In this document: positions 27,452-37,397 of the stretch, piece by piece
Position numbering within the stretch: the first letter of the stretch is position 1
Layout of the letters: every line of letters begins with the position of its first letter
Assembly (NCBI RefSeq): GCF_001905095.1
Contig: NZ_LWLS01000002.1
Location: 162,258 to 226,257 of the forward strand
Direction: 5' to 3'
DNA length: 64,000 nt
From: Micromonospora sp. CB01531
GTDB taxonomy: Bacteria; Actinomycetota; Actinomycetes; Mycobacteriales; Micromonosporaceae
Position numbers and translations under genes: made by a program
Notes under the pieces: generated by a model
The model's input: only the letters and a program-made list of their open reading frames with translations
What the model was told of the DNA's origin: nothing
The model's database searches: none

Positions 27452-28608
27452 TGCTTCCCCTCCCGCAGCCAGCGGGCGGCTCGCGCGGCCCGGGCCCGTA
27501 CGTCGTCCAGGTCGTTCCCCAGCACGGTGACGTGCCCGATCTTGCGGCCGGGCCGGACCTGCTTGCCGTACAGGTGGACCTTGGCCCCGGGCTCAGCGGC
27601 GAAAAGGTGGTGCAGCCGCTCGTCGATGGGCATCCCGCCCGGTTCGCCGCCGAGCACGTTCGCCATCACCACGACCGGCGCGGTGAGCGAGGTGTCCCCC
27701 ATCGGGTAGTCGAGCACGGCGCGCAGGTGCTGCTCGAACTGGGAGGTCCGGGCTCCCTCGATGGTCCAGTGCCCGGAGTTGTGCGGGCGCATGGCCAGCT
27801 CGTTCACCACCAGGCCGGCGGGCGCCTCGAACAGCTCCACGGCGAGCAGGCCGACCACGCCGAGCGCGGTGGCCAGGTCGATGGCCAACTGCTGGGCGGC
27901 GACCGCCAATTCCTCGGGCAGGTCGGGCGCCGGGGCGAGCACCTCTACGCAGATCCCGTCCCGCTGCACGGTCTCCACCACCGGGTACACGGCGACCTGC
28001 CCGAACGGCGAACGGGCCACCTGCACCGCCAACTCCCGGCGCAGCGCGACCCGCTCCTCCACGATCAGCCGGGTGCCCCCGGCGAGCAGGGTCGCGGCCA
28101 GCTCGGCGGCCTGGGCGGCGTCGTCCACCAGCCAGACGCCCCGGCCGTCGTAGCCGCCGCGGGCCGCCTTCAGCACCACCGGCCAGCCGGTCCCCTCGCC
28201 GAAGGCGACCAGGTCGGCGGGCTCCTCGACCGGGCGCCAGGCCGGGTTCGGCGCGCCCAGCTCGCCGAGTCGCTCGCGCATCACCCGCTTGTCCTGTGCG
28301 TGCACCAGCGCCTCGGCCGGCGGGAAGAGCTTCACCCCTTCCTCGGCGAGGGTGCGGATGTGCCCGGTGGGCACGTGCTCGTGGTCGAAGGTGACCACGT
28401 CGCAGCCCTTGGCGAACGTCCGCAGGGCGGCGAGGTCGGTGTGGTCGCCGTACTGGACGTCGGCCGCGACCAGGGCCGCGCCGTCGTCCGGGGCGAGGGC
28501 CAGCACGTGCAGCGACTGGCCGAGGGCGATGGCGGCCTGGTGGGTCATCCGGGCCAGCTGGCCACCGCCCACCATGCCGACGACAGGCAGTCCGGTACGG
28601 GAATCCAT
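27448..28608 (-). CDS. purK: N5-carboxyaminoimidazole ribonucleotide synthase
   Basis: An ATP-grasp enzyme that carboxylates AIR with bicarbonate and ATP. The 386-residue protein begins with the AIR-binding [11 protein letters not shown] and has the ATP-grasp blocks [19 protein letters not shown] and [25 protein letters not shown] motif near residue 270. ATG 28608 has TAGGCT nine bases upstream and no clear Shine-Dalgarno. It forms a two-gene operon with purE. Confidence 0.98.
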   Translation of the reverse strand: MDSRTGLPVVGMVGGGQLARMTHQAAIALGQSLHVLALAPDDGAALVAADVQYGDHTDLAALRTFAKGCDVVTFDHEHVPTGHIRTLAEEGVKLFPPAEALVHAQDKRVMRERLGELGAPNPAWRPVEEPADLVAFGEGTGWPVVLKAARGGYDGRGVWLVDDAAQAAELAATLLAGGTRLIVEERVALRRELAVQVARSPFGQVAVYPVVETVQRDGICVEVLAPAPDLPEELAVAAQQLAIDLATALGVVGLLAVELFEAPAGLVVNELAMRPHNSGHWTIEGARTSQFEQHLRAVLDYPMGDTSLTAPVVVMANVLGGEPGGMPIDERLHHLFAAEPGAKVHLYGKQVRPGRKIGHVTVLGNDLDDVRARAARAARWLREGKQ

Positions 28609-28678
28609 AGCGCCGCCAGCCTATCCGGGCGGGCACCCGACCCACCCCCGAGGGCGGCCGAAGCCGCCTCACCGGCGC

Positions 28679-28708
28679 CATGGTGTCCGGTTGATCCCGG
28701 ACACCGTG
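28679..28708 (-). terminator. Hairpin downstream of the small membrane-protein gene
   Basis: Stem GGTGTCCGG (28682-28690) with CCGGACACC (28697-28705), extended by weaker pairs on both sides. It lies between the stop at 28736 and the purK start. Confidence 0.6.
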
Positions 28709-28735
28709 CCATCGTCGCGTTGGAGCCGGCGGGGC

Positions 28736-29212
28736 TCAGCGCGCGCCGGTGACCACGATCCGACGCGGCCCTCGGGCCACCTCGCGGGCGGTGGCCCGGG
28801 CGATCAGGACCGAGCCGACGACCGTGGGCGCCAGCCAGGCGGCCAGGTGCCCGTCGCTCATCTGCACCGCGAAGCCGGTCACGAAGGCGATCACCGTGCT
28901 GCCCATCAGGTTGAGGTGCCAGATCCGCCAGCCCCGACCGCCGAGGCCCAGCGGGCGGCGACGGGCGAACCAGAGGCCGCCGAGCAGCCAGCCGAGGGTG
29001 AGCACGCCCAGCAGGGCCAGCCCCCACAGCCGCGCCGGGTCGTAGGCGAACAGGCCGAAGGCGCTGAGGCTCAGGCCGACGGCGGCGCCCGCGTACATCC
29101 GGCCGAGGAGCGTGTGCCTGCCGCGCCGCTTCGGCGCGAGCAGCACGGGCAGGGCGAGCAGCAGCCCGACGGTGCCGCTGGCGGCGTGGATCACGACGAG
29201 AACGGTGTGCAT
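28736..29212 (-). CDS. Small multi-pass membrane protein (DUF2306-like)
   Basis: A 158-residue protein with four hydrophobic segments and conserved-looking histidines in membrane segments (HAASGTVGLLLALPVLL, WHLNLMGSTVIAFVTGFAV). The layout resembles DUF2306-type proteins, but I am not certain. A G-rich Shine-Dalgarno (GGGGGG) precedes ATG 29212. It diverges from a PadR gene over 95 bp containing a 19-bp palindrome, so the PadR protein probably controls it. Confidence 0.82.
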   Translation of the reverse strand: MHTVLVVIHAASGTVGLLLALPVLLAPKRRGRHTLLGRMYAGAAVGLSLSAFGLFAYDPARLWGLALLGVLTLGWLLGGLWFARRRPLGLGGRGWRIWHLNLMGSTVIAFVTGFAVQMSDGHLAAWLAPTVVGSVLIARATAREVARGPRRIVVTGAR

Positions 29213-29225
29213 GAGGCCCCCCTAG

Positions 29226-29244
29226 ACCTCCCACTGTGGGAGGT
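29226..29244. promoter_or_regulatory. 19-bp palindrome, candidate PadR operator
   Basis: ACCTCCCAC-T-GTGGGAGGT is a perfect inverted repeat with a one-base centre. It lies 13 bp upstream of the membrane-protein start and 64 bp upstream of padR, so it could regulate both. A second, weaker dyad (TGACA-8-TGTCA, 29266-29283) lies closer to padR. Confidence 0.5.
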
Positions 29245-29307
29245 CGCCATTGCCATCGTGCGACCTGACACAATGGGATGTCAAGCGATACGTGAAGGAG
29301 CTCCCCG

Positions 29308-29880
29308 ATGCCGGAACGGCCGCTCAACGCCACCGCCGCCTCCCTGCTGGGCTTCCTGCACGACGGCCCGATGACCGGCTGGGACCTGGTCGAATACGCC
29401 CAGCAGCGGATCGGGGCGTTCTGGTCGCTGACACAGAGCCAGGTCTACCGGGAGCTGACCGCCATGGCCGCCGCCGGACTGGTGCGCGCCGGCGAGCGCG
29501 GACGCCGCGACCGCAAGCCGTACGAGATCACCGACGCCGGGCGGGCGGCATTCGCCGACTGGGCCGCCAAGCCACCGGCGGAGGAGAGTATCCGGTTCCC
29601 ACTGCTGCTCACCGTGCTCTTCGGCCGGCACCTGCCGGCGGACCGGCTGGTCGCGTTCCTCGCCGAGCAGCGGGCCGCCCACGCCGCCCGGCTGGTCGAG
29701 TACGAGCAGGTCGACGCCGCGCTTCCGGACGACGCGGAGGCCGTCGACCCGTACTCGGTGGCGACGCTGCGCTTCGGGCTGGCCTACGAGCGGGCGGTGC
29801 TGGACTGGTTCGCCGACCTGCCGCCCGCGCTGCGCGGCAACGCCGGCCCGGCGGACGAACCGGGCCGGCCGCCGGAGTGA
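29308..29880 (+). CDS. PadR-family transcriptional regulator
   Basis: A 190-residue repressor-type protein. The PadR winged helix occupies residues 8-85 (LGFLHDGPMTGWDLVEYAQQRIG, LTQSQVYRELTAMAAAGLVRAGERGRRDRKPYEITDAG). The C-terminal helical dimerisation domain is of the Vir_act_alpha_C type. ATG 29308 has GAAGGAG eight bases upstream. PadR proteins usually repress an adjacent gene and respond to small aromatic or drug-like ligands (family knowledge); the divergent membrane gene is the obvious target. Confidence 0.93.
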   Translation: MPERPLNATAASLLGFLHDGPMTGWDLVEYAQQRIGAFWSLTQSQVYRELTAMAAAGLVRAGERGRRDRKPYEITDAGRAAFADWAAKPPAEESIRFPLLLTVLFGRHLPADRLVAFLAEQRAAHAARLVEYEQVDAALPDDAEAVDPYSVATLRFGLAYERAVLDWFADLPPALRGNAGPADEPGRPPE

Positions 29881-29881
29881 G

Positions 29882-31921
29882 TCAGCCGGCGAGCTGGGCG
29901 ACCAGATCGTCGACCGAGGTGACCGGCCGGTCGCAGACGAACCCCCGGCAGACGTATGCGGTGGAGCGCCCATCCAGCGCCGGCCGCTCGGCCAGCAGCG
30001 GCACCCCCGGCTGGTCGGTCCGACCGGCCACGACCACGGCACCGGGCGGGGCGTGCCGGCAGGCGGCGGCCACCAGCGGGTCGCCCGCCGGGTCGTCGGT
30101 CACCACCGCGATCTCGTACGGCCCGGACAGCAGCGCCTCCCCGACGGTGGCCGCGTACCCGGTGAACCGGGCGTGCCGGCCGACGATCGGCGCGACCGTC
30201 GACAGGGTGGCCTCGGCGGCCTCCCGGTATCGGGTCTCGCCGGTCAACGCCGCGTACGCGACCAGCGCCGCGACGATCGCCGACCGGCCGGACGGGGTGG
30301 CGTTGTCGGTGGGGTCGGCCGGCCGGGTGACCAGCCGCTCCGCGTCGTCGGCCGTGTCGTAGAAGCCACCGTCCGGGGCGGCGAACCGGGCCAGCGCCAC
30401 GTCGAGGAGCTCGCCGGCCAGCGCCAGCCAGCGCCCCTCGCCGGTAAGCTGGTGCATCGCGCAGAACGCCTCGGCCACGCAGCCGTAGTCCTCCAGCACA
30501 CCGGCCGGCTCGCCGACGACCTTGTCCCGCGACACCCGGCGCAGCCGGCCGTCCACGACGTGCACGGTCGCCAGATGCTCGGCCGCGTCGCGCATCGCGC
30601 CGTCGGACACGATGGTGACGCCCTCCATCAGGTTCGCGTCCTCGTCCTCGGGAGCCGCATAGAGCGCGGCGACCTGCTGGAACTCGGCGATCGCGGTGAT
30701 CGCCAGCCCGTTCCAGGCGGCCACCACCTTGTCGTCCCGGGCCGGCTGGGGTCGAGTGTCCCGGGCGGCGAGCAGCCGCGCCACCACGTCCTGCCAGCGG
30801 GCCCGGATCTCCGGGTCGGCGGCGTCCACGTCCCGGGCCAGCCGCAGCACGCTGGTGCCGTGTTCGAAGGTCCCGGACTCGGTCACCCCGAACAGGTCGG
30901 CGGCGAAGCGGCCGTCCTCCTCCCCCAGCACGTCGACCAGTTGCGCCGGCGTCCAGACGTAGGTGAGGCCCTCCACGCCCTGGGTGTCCGCGTCCAGCGC
31001 GGAGGCGAAGCCCTCGCCGGGCCGGTGCAGTTCGTCGGCGAGGAACCGCGCGGTGTCCCGGGCCACCCGGCGGGCCAGCGGGTCGCCGGTGAGCCGCCAC
31101 AGCTGGGTGTAGCACCGCAGCAGGAGGGCGTTGTCGTAGAGCATCTTCTCGAAGTGCGGCACGGTCCAGTGGCCGTCCACCGAGTACCGGGCGAAGCCGC
31201 CGGCGAGCTGGTCGTAGATGCCGCCCCGGGCCATCGCCTCGGCGGTGTGCCGGACGATCTCCAGGCTCCGGGCCGAGCCGGTGCGCTGGTGGTGCCGGAG
31301 CAGGAAGAGCAGGTTCATGTGCGGCGGGAACTTGGGCGCCCCGCCGAACCCGCCGTTCGTCTCGTCGTACTCCCGGGCGAGCTGGTCCGCAGCGGCGTCC
31401 AGCAGCTCGGCGGTGAGCGGGGCGGTCAGGCCACCCACGGCCTGGGCTCCACCGATCGCCTCCACCACGGCGGCACCCTGGCGCAGGACGTCCTCCCGCT
31501 GGTCCCGCCAGGCGGCGGCGACGGAGCCGAGGAGGCGGATGAAGTTCGGCCGCGGGAAGTACGTGCCGCAGAAGAACGGCGTGCCGTCCGGGGCGGCGAA
31601 GACCGTCATGGGCCAGCCGCCCTGGCCGGTCATCGCCTGGGTGGCGGTCATGTAGACGGCGTCGACGTCGGGGCGTTCCTCCCGGTCCACCTTGATCGAG
31701 ACGAAGTCCTCGTTCATGAGCCGGGCGACCGCGTCGTTCTCGAACGACTCGTGCGCCATCACATGGCACCAGTGGCAGGCCGCGTACCCGACCGAAATGA
31801 TCACCGGGACGTCCCGCCGCTTCGCCTCGGCGAACGCCTCGTCGCACCAGGGCCACCAGTCGACCGGGTTGTCGGCGTGCTGGAGGAGGTACGGCGACGT
31901 GGCGTTGGCGAGTCGGTTCAC
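29882..31921 (-). CDS. Thioredoxin-fold/six-hairpin glycosidase-like protein (DUF255, YyaL family)
   Basis: A 679-residue protein of the DUF255/YyaL (spermatogenesis-associated protein 20) family. Residues 1-165 form a thioredoxin-like domain with the hallmark NPVDWWPW and CHWC motif ([19 protein letters not shown]) followed by the family's REERPDVD. The rest is an (alpha/alpha)6-barrel-like domain as in N-acylglucosamine epimerases. The biochemical role is not established. GTG 31921 has no Shine-Dalgarno; TATGGT ends six bases upstream. M. tuberculosis has this gene (Rv1084, from memory) two genes from mca, as here. Confidence 0.94.
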   Translation of the reverse strand: MNRLANATSPYLLQHADNPVDWWPWCDEAFAEAKRRDVPVIISVGYAACHWCHVMAHESFENDAVARLMNEDFVSIKVDREERPDVDAVYMTATQAMTGQGGWPMTVFAAPDGTPFFCGTYFPRPNFIRLLGSVAAAWRDQREDVLRQGAAVVEAIGGAQAVGGLTAPLTAELLDAAADQLAREYDETNGGFGGAPKFPPHMNLLFLLRHHQRTGSARSLEIVRHTAEAMARGGIYDQLAGGFARYSVDGHWTVPHFEKMLYDNALLLRCYTQLWRLTGDPLARRVARDTARFLADELHRPGEGFASALDADTQGVEGLTYVWTPAQLVDVLGEEDGRFAADLFGVTESGTFEHGTSVLRLARDVDAADPEIRARWQDVVARLLAARDTRPQPARDDKVVAAWNGLAITAIAEFQQVAALYAAPEDEDANLMEGVTIVSDGAMRDAAEHLATVHVVDGRLRRVSRDKVVGEPAGVLEDYGCVAEAFCAMHQLTGEGRWLALAGELLDVALARFAAPDGGFYDTADDAERLVTRPADPTDNATPSGRSAIVAALVAYAALTGETRYREAAEATLSTVAPIVGRHARFTGYAATVGEALLSGPYEIAVVTDDPAGDPLVAAACRHAPPGAVVVAGRTDQPGVPLLAERPALDGRSTAYVCRGFVCDRPVTSVDDLVAQLAG

Positions 31922-31933
31922 CCGACGACCATA
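31922..31933 (-). promoter_or_regulatory. -10 element of the DUF255 gene (leaderless)
   Basis: On the minus strand TATGGT is followed by CGTCGG and GTG 31921. Confidence 0.55.
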
Positions 31934-31998
31934 TCGAGCGCGCCCCGGCGGCGCGGACCGCGCGCCCGAGGTGCCGCCGATCGACAGCCGGCGAGCCG

Positions 31999-34530
31999 TC
32001 AGGAGGCGCCGTCGGCGCGCAGCGGAAAGACGTTGCCGCGGGCGGTGTCGAGCAGCGAGCCGAGCACCGCCCCGATCTTCTCGGCCGGCATCGGCTTGAA
32101 GAAGTGGTAGCCCTGGGCGGCGGTGCAGCCCAGCTCGGCCAGGGCGGTCCGCTGCTCGGCCGTCTCCACCCCCTCGGCAACCACCCGCAGGCCCAGCTCG
32201 TGGGCGAGCCCGACGGTGGTCCGGACGATCGCCGCCGCCTCCGGCGAGTCGGCCATCCGGATCACGAAGGAGCGGTCGACCTTCAGCTCGTCGACGGCGA
32301 TCCGGGTCAGGAAGGCCAACGAGGAGAACCCGGTGCCGAAGTCGTCGACGGCGAGCTGCACCCCCATCGACCGCAGGGTGGCGAGCACCTCGTCGATGAC
32401 CTCCATCTCGCTCATCACCACCGTCTCGGTGATCTCCAGGACCAGCCGGTGCGGCGGCACCTGGTGCCGGCGCAACGCCTCGCCGATTTCCGCCGGCAGC
32501 CGCGGATCGAGCAGGCTGCGCGCCGACAGGTTGACCGAGATCGGCACGTCCAGCCCCGCACGGGCCCACTCGGCGGCCACCCCCAGCGCCTTGTCCAGCA
32601 CGTACCGGGTGAAGCTGCCGAGCTGCTCGCTGTTCTCCACCGGGCGGATGAAGTCGGCCGGCCCGAGCCAGCCCCGCCGCGGGTGCCGCCAGCGGATCAA
32701 CGCCTCCACCCCGGTCGGGGCACCGGTCGCCAGGTCGACCGCCGGCTGCAACGCCAGCACCAACTGGTCGTCGGCCTCCAGGGCCTCCCGCAGCTCGGCG
32801 AGGAGCGCCAGGTGGTCGGTGCTCGCCGCGTCCCGGGAGCTGTCGTACGCGGCGACGCTGCCGCCGCCCTCCTTCGCCTGGTACATGGCGATGTCGGCCC
32901 GGCGCAGCAGCTCGGTCAGGTCCGCGGTGCCCGCGTCGGCGACCACCACCCCGACGGCCACCTCGACGGACATGCGTACGCCCGCCACCTCGGTCGGTGC
33001 GGCGATCCGCTCGGCGATCTCCCGGGCCTGGCGCAGCGCGTACGCCAGCGGAGCGGTCCGGTCGTCGACCACCGGCACCTCGGTCAACAGCAGGGCGAAC
33101 TCGTCGCCGCCCAGCCGGCCGAGCAGGTCACCCGGGCGGGCAAGGGCGGCCAGCCGGTTCGCGGTCAGCCGCAGCAGCTGGTCCCCGGCCGCGTGCCCGA
33201 GCGTGTCGTTGACCTCCTTGAACTGGTTGACGTCGAGCAGCAGCAGCGCCACCGGGTGGTCGTGGGCGAGCTGCCGCAGCGCCTGGTCACCCTTGGTGAG
33301 CATGGCGGCCCGGTTGAGCAGCCCGGTGAGCTGGTCGTGCACCGCCTCGTACGACGAACGGGCGGTGACCAGCCGCAGCTCGCGGTGGGTCGCCGCGTCG
33401 TGCAGGGCGGCGGCCAGGGCGTCGCCGAACGCGGCGACGGCGTCCCGCTCCCGGGCGCTGGGCGGGGCCGACGGGGGAAAGTGGACCCGCAACTGCCCCA
33501 CCGCCGCACTGCCCACGGTCAGCGGCCGGATCAGCTCGTGGTCGCTCGCCTCGGTACGCGCCGGGGGCTGCACCTCGCGGTCGCGTACCTGGCCGCCGGT
33601 GTCCACCCGATAGCGCCGCCACCGGCCGTCGCCCCGCGCGACGTCCACCTCGACCAGCTCGGCACCGAAGAGGGTTAGCGCCCCGGTCACGGCGGCGGTC
33701 GCCACCCCCCGCTCGTCGAGCTGGTTGAGCGCGGCGGTGGCCTCGGCGAACGCCCGCCAGGTGCGCCGTTCCTGGTCGGCCCGCAGCCGGTGGCGGTAGG
33801 TCTGCTGAAGCAGCCAGAGCGGCGGGGGCAGGAGCAGCAGCCAGCGGGCGTCGATCTCCAGCAGCGCGACCACCACTAGGCCGACGGCCACGTTGCCGAC
33901 GAACATGAGCAGCTTGCCCCGGAGCGCCGCGAGCAACGGCGGCCCGATCGGCACCCCGTGCCGCAGCGCGAGGGTGGCCCCGCCGAACCAGGCGGTGGTG
34001 AGCAGGTAGGTGACCGAGCCGGCGATCAGCGCGAGGGCGAGCTCGGGGGTAGGGGCGGCGAGCAGCGGCTGGCCGAGTGCGCTGGCCACCGCAGCGGCGA
34101 GCGCGGTGGCGGCGGTCAGCGAACCGGCGATCCGGACCAGTTCCAGCGCTGGCCGACGGTCGGCGAGCAGGGACATCGCCGTCCAGGCGGCCCCGGTGCC
34201 GAGCAGGGCCGCGGCCGGCAGCCACCCGGCCGGTACGAGGTAGAGACAGACGATCAGGGCCGCCTCGCCCCAGGTGATGCTGACCATTCCGGCGGCGGTG
34301 CGGAACCGCAGGCGGGCGAGCTGCGCCACGGCGAACGCGGCCACCGCGATGCCGAACCGGGCGGGCGCCGGCAGCGGGTTGCCCGGCGGGAGGGAGGCGG
34401 GCACGGTGAGGCCGAGCACGGCGGCCAGCAGGGCGGTGACCGCCACGGCACCGGTCAGCAGGAGCACCCCGGGCGGGGTGCCGCGCAGGCCCAGCCGATC
34501 CGGAGGGTGACCGTCGCTGCCGGAGGTCAC
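31999..34530 (-). CDS. Membrane-bound GGDEF-EAL protein (c-di-GMP cyclase/phosphodiesterase)
   Basis: An 843-residue protein that probably makes and degrades cyclic di-GMP. GTG 34530 has GGGGTGG just upstream and leaves a short tail before the first membrane helix. Residues about 15-260 contain eight hydrophobic segments (a MASE-like sensor), then a GAF-like stretch. The GGDEF domain is intact ([29 protein letters not shown]), and the EAL domain keeps [20 protein letters not shown] and the metal-binding residues (LEITE, DRSFV). Both activities therefore look possible. A structured leader (34602-34645) precedes it. Confidence 0.94.
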   Translation of the reverse strand: MTSGSDGHPPDRLGLRGTPPGVLLLTGAVAVTALLAAVLGLTVPASLPPGNPLPAPARFGIAVAAFAVAQLARLRFRTAAGMVSITWGEAALIVCLYLVPAGWLPAAALLGTGAAWTAMSLLADRRPALELVRIAGSLTAATALAAAVASALGQPLLAAPTPELALALIAGSVTYLLTTAWFGGATLALRHGVPIGPPLLAALRGKLLMFVGNVAVGLVVVALLEIDARWLLLLPPPLWLLQQTYRHRLRADQERRTWRAFAEATAALNQLDERGVATAAVTGALTLFGAELVEVDVARGDGRWRRYRVDTGGQVRDREVQPPARTEASDHELIRPLTVGSAAVGQLRVHFPPSAPPSARERDAVAAFGDALAAALHDAATHRELRLVTARSSYEAVHDQLTGLLNRAAMLTKGDQALRQLAHDHPVALLLLDVNQFKEVNDTLGHAAGDQLLRLTANRLAALARPGDLLGRLGGDEFALLLTEVPVVDDRTAPLAYALRQAREIAERIAAPTEVAGVRMSVEVAVGVVVADAGTADLTELLRRADIAMYQAKEGGGSVAAYDSSRDAASTDHLALLAELREALEADDQLVLALQPAVDLATGAPTGVEALIRWRHPRRGWLGPADFIRPVENSEQLGSFTRYVLDKALGVAAEWARAGLDVPISVNLSARSLLDPRLPAEIGEALRRHQVPPHRLVLEITETVVMSEMEVIDEVLATLRSMGVQLAVDDFGTGFSSLAFLTRIAVDELKVDRSFVIRMADSPEAAAIVRTTVGLAHELGLRVVAEGVETAEQRTALAELGCTAAQGYHFFKPMPAEKIGAVLGSLLDTARGNVFPLRADGAS

Positions 34531-34601
34531 GGGCCCACCCCGTCCGCCGGCGGTCCGAGGGCACGGCTGGCGGCCACTGCTGCCACGGACATCGGCGCCC
34601 C

Positions 34602-34645
34602 CCTTCCGCGCACGGCTGGGGCCTTTCGGTCCCCCCGGCGGAAGG
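34602..34645 (-). ncRNA. Candidate structured RNA in the leader of the GGDEF-EAL gene
   Basis: On the minus strand an 8-bp helix (CCTTCCGC with GCGGAAGG) encloses a G-rich hairpin capped by a GAAA tetraloop (GGGGACC-GAAA-GGCCCC with a bulged A). It lies 70 bases upstream of the c-di-GMP gene. It does not show the consensus of the c-di-GMP-I riboswitch (no GGGACGCAAAGCC), so it is only a structural candidate. Confidence 0.3.
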
Positions 34646-34653
34646 CTAAGCCA

Positions 34654-34689
34654 AAGCCGGTGGTCGCAACAGGGGGCGAGCACCGGCTT
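34654..34689 (-). terminator. Hairpin after the mca operon
   Basis: Stem AAGCCGGTG (34654-34662) with CACCGGCTT (34681-34689), 20 bp beyond the stop at 34710. Confidence 0.65.
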
Positions 34690-34709
34690 CGACGTGATTC
34701 ACGTGCTTG

Positions 34710-35003
34710 CTACCCGTTCCGGCGCTGCTCGGAGCCGTTGGGAGCGTTCGTGGGTGAATCCTGCGCGGCGATCCCATCAGTCGGATCGGCGACTGTCGAG
34801 TCGACCCGGTCCCGCTCGGCCGGACCGGCCTGCTGCGGGAAACGGTCGGGCAGCCGGCGCAGCCGGGCGTTCATGTTGCGGATCAGCAGGATGGTGACGA
34901 TGGCCAGCAGCACGATGAGGAAGAGGCCCATCGGACCGGCCAGGCCACCGGTACGGGTGTCACCGAAGTTGTTCTCCGCGAGCACCTGGGCGGTGGTCAG
35001 CAT
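34710..35003 (-). CDS. Small single-pass membrane protein next to mca
   Basis: A 97-residue protein with one membrane segment (LAGPMGLFLIVLLAIVTILLIRN) followed by basic residues (NARLRRLPDRF) and an acidic, polar tail; the positive-inside rule puts the tail in the cytoplasm. ATG 35003 has GAGGAAC upstream. It follows mca by 48 bp and is probably co-transcribed. A similar small gene follows mca in mycobacteria and Streptomyces (from memory), so a link to mycothiol metabolism is possible but unproven. Confidence 0.85.
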   Translation of the reverse strand: MLTTAQVLAENNFGDTRTGGLAGPMGLFLIVLLAIVTILLIRNMNARLRRLPDRFPQQAGPAERDRVDSTVADPTDGIAAQDSPTNAPNGSEQRRNG

Positions 35004-35051
35004 GGTGTTCCTCCGATGTGCGGTTGCCGACCAGCGTAGCCCCCTGGCAGA

Positions 35052-35933
35052 TCAGTGGGTATCGCACGTCTCGCGGACCCCGGCGAACAGGTCGGACTCG
35101 GGCAGCGGGCTGTCCACCAGCGAGCGGGCGAGCTGGAAGTCCTCGGTGGGCCAGGCACGCCGCTGGAGCTCCATCGGCACGTGGAACCAGAAGCCGTCCG
35201 GGTCGATCTGGGTGGCGTGGGCGCGCAGGGCGTCGTCGCGGACCGGGAAGTATTCGGCGCACTCCACCCGGGTGGTGATCCGCGGCCCCTTGTCGGGACG
35301 GTCCTCCCAGCGCTTGAGCCACTCCTCGTAGGGCGACTCGAGCCCGGCGGCGAGCATCGCCTCGTGCAGGGCCATGATCTTGCCCTTGGAGAAGCCGATG
35401 TCGTAGTAGAGCTTCAGCGGCTGCCACGGCTCACCCAGCTCCGGGTGTCGCTCCGGGTCACCGGCCGCCTCGAACGCGGCGACGGTCACCTTGTGGGTCA
35501 TGATGTGGTCGGGGTGCGGGTAGCCGCCCTCCTCGTCGTACGTGGTGACGACGTGCGGACGGAACTGGCGCATCAGCCGCACCAGCGGCGCGGCGGCCAC
35601 GTCGACGTCCTGCTGGCCGAAGCAGCCCTCGGGCAGCGGCGGCAGCGGATCGCCCTCGGGCAGCCCGGAGTCGACGAAGCCGAGCCAGGCCTGCTCGACG
35701 CCGAGGATCGCCCGGGCCGCGTCCATCTCGGCGCGGCGGATCTCGCCGATGTTGGCCCAGACGTCCGGCCGGTCCATCTTGGGGTTGAGCACGCTGCCCC
35801 GCTCGCCGCCGGTGCAGGTCACGACCAGGACATCCACCCCCTCGGCGACATATTTCGCCATGGTCGCGGCGCCCTTGCTCGACTCGTCGTCGGGATGGGC
35901 GTGCACCGCCATGAGACGCAGTTGCTCTGCCAC
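35052..35933 (-). CDS. mca: Mycothiol S-conjugate amidase
   Basis: A zinc amidase that cleaves mycothiol S-conjugates into a mercapturic acid and GlcN-inositol, part of detoxification of electrophiles. At 293 residues it matches M. tuberculosis Mca (288). The zinc site is seen in AHPDDE (residues 12-17) and HPDH, with the conserved CTGGERG and [13 protein letters not shown] blocks. GTG 35933 is selected by GAGGAG eight bases upstream; upstream in-frame sequence is not protein-like. It precedes the small membrane gene on the same strand. Confidence 0.97.
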   Translation of the reverse strand: MAEQLRLMAVHAHPDDESSKGAATMAKYVAEGVDVLVVTCTGGERGSVLNPKMDRPDVWANIGEIRRAEMDAARAILGVEQAWLGFVDSGLPEGDPLPPLPEGCFGQQDVDVAAAPLVRLMRQFRPHVVTTYDEEGGYPHPDHIMTHKVTVAAFEAAGDPERHPELGEPWQPLKLYYDIGFSKGKIMALHEAMLAAGLESPYEEWLKRWEDRPDKGPRITTRVECAEYFPVRDDALRAHATQIDPDGFWFHVPMELQRRAWPTEDFQLARSLVDSPLPESDLFAGVRETCDTH

Positions 35934-36141
35934 CTTCGGCGCTCCTCGTCTGTGCCGGCCGGCCGGGCCCGCCCGGGCCGACCGGCTGACCTGCCGGAAT
36001 CTCCCCCCGGGCCCGCGGAAACCCCGTGCCGGCCGTCGACGCCGCCGCCGACCTGCCATCCTTGGTAATGCCCGGGCTGGGAAGATGGACTCTGCCATTC
36101 TTGCCGATGCCCACGACAACAACGCCAGGAGATACCCGCCG

Positions 36142-36576
36142 GTGAGCGAGACGCACGCCACAATCGCACCGGGTGCGCCGGTCTTCCCGCCCGGCCGGTA
36201 CGGCCGTCGCCGGGAGCCGGGGCGCCGCCGTCCGCTCCTGCTGGCGCTGTCGGTGGCCGTCCTGCTGGCGGTGCTGGGGCTGGTCGCCACCAAGCTCTAC
36301 ACCCAGTACGGCGACCCCGAGTACCGGGCCCAGGTGATCACTTACACCGGGATCACCGACTCGCGGGTGATGGTCGACTTCCGGGTCACCGTGCCCCCGG
36401 GCGGCTCGGCGACCTGTGTGCTGCGGGCCCGCACGCACGACGGTGCCGAGGTGGGCCGCGCCGAGGCCACCGTGACCGCCAGCCCCGGTGAGCGGCACGT
36501 CACCGCCCGGCACGAGGTGGCCACCACCGCCCGCCCGTTCATCGGCGAGGTCGTGCGCTGCCGGCCGGCCGGCTGA
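36142..36576 (+). CDS. DUF4307 membrane protein
   Basis: A 144-residue protein: a short basic N-terminus, one transmembrane segment ([23 protein letters not shown], residues about 32-54) and an extracytoplasmic DUF4307 domain ([36 protein letters not shown]) with two cysteines. Function is unknown. GTG 36142 has AGGAG ten bases upstream; ATG 36085 is a longer alternative. It diverges from mca, as in M. tuberculosis (Rv1081c beside Rv1082, from memory), and greA follows on the same strand. Confidence 0.9.
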   Translation: MSETHATIAPGAPVFPPGRYGRRREPGRRRPLLLALSVAVLLAVLGLVATKLYTQYGDPEYRAQVITYTGITDSRVMVDFRVTVPPGGSATCVLRARTHDGAEVGRAEATVTASPGERHVTARHEVATTARPFIGEVVRCRPAG

Positions 36577-36718
36577 GCCGACCGCCCCACCTGCTCGAAC
36601 ACCTCACGACGGGTCCCGTCACCGGCACCCGTGGTGATCGGCGACACCCCGGCTGGGCCGGCACTGGTAACTTGATAGTTCACCTGTCAGCCAGTCCGCA
36701 CAACCGAGGAGACCGCCT

Positions 36719-37219
36719 GTGTCCACCAATGGCAACGAGGCGCCCGCCACCTGGCTGTCCCAGGACGCGTACGACCGCCTCCAGGCCGAGCTCGACGAAC
36801 TGATCGCCAACCGGCCGGTCATCGCCGCCGAGATCAACGCCCGGCGGGAGGAGGGCGACCTGCGGGAGAACGGTGGCTACCACGCCGCCCGCGAAGAGCA
36901 GGGCAAGGCCGAGGGCCGCATCCTCTACCTGAAGGAGCTGCTCCGCACCGCCAAGGTCGGCGAGGCGCCGACCGCCGACGCGGTATCGCCCGGCATGGTC
37001 GTCACCATCTACTTCGACGACGACGCCGACGACACGGAGACCTTCCTGCTCGGCTCCCGGGAGATCGCCTCCACCACCGACCTGACCGTCTACAGCCCCG
37101 AGTCCGCGCTCGGCAAGGCGATCCTGGGCGGCAAGGCGGGCCAGACCTGCACCTACACGGCGCCCAGCGGCGCCGACATCAAGGTGACGGTCGTCAAGTT
37201 CGAGCCGTTCTCCGGCTAA
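36719..37219 (+). CDS. greA: Transcription elongation factor GreA
   Basis: GreA enters the RNA polymerase secondary channel and stimulates cleavage of backtracked transcripts. The 166-residue protein has the N-terminal coiled coil with the functional acidic tip ([21 protein letters not shown]) and a C-terminal FKBP-like domain ([10 protein letters not shown] ... [17 protein letters not shown]). GTG 36719 has GAGGAG upstream. Two tandem perfect hairpins follow. Confidence 0.97.
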   Translation: MSTNGNEAPATWLSQDAYDRLQAELDELIANRPVIAAEINARREEGDLRENGGYHAAREEQGKAEGRILYLKELLRTAKVGEAPTADAVSPGMVVTIYFDDDADDTETFLLGSREIASTTDLTVYSPESALGKAILGGKAGQTCTYTAPSGADIKVTVVKFEPFSG

Positions 37220-37241
37220 CAGCCACCGGACCCGCGCCGGA

Positions 37242-37292
37242 TGGCTCGGGTCCGACCCGACCGAGGCTGACAGGCTCCTCGGACCCGAGCCA
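37242..37292. terminator. First of two tandem hairpins between greA and ilvA
   Basis: A perfect 14-bp stem (37242-37255 with 37279-37292) begins 23 bp after the greA stop. Confidence 0.75.
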
Positions 37293-37297
37293 CACCG

Positions 37298-37329
37298 AAA
37301 CCGCCCCGGCCAGCAGGCCGGGGCGGTTT
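37298..37329. terminator. Second tandem hairpin between greA and ilvA
   Basis: A perfect 14-bp stem (AAACCGCCCCGGCC and complement) with loop AGCA. It is flanked by AAA on the left and TTT on the right, so it works as a terminator in both directions and is the most canonical one in the window. Confidence 0.85.
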
Positions 37330-37397
37330 CGCATTCGCGGGCCCCGGACCGGATCATCGGGCCGGGCCGGTCGCGCCGCCGCAGGCCCGCGGCGGGA

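Noticed and set aside
34602..34645. Known c-di-GMP-I or c-di-GMP-II riboswitch upstream of the GGDEF-EAL gene
   Set aside because: The conserved core sequences of both classes are missing; only a generic structured leader is reported.
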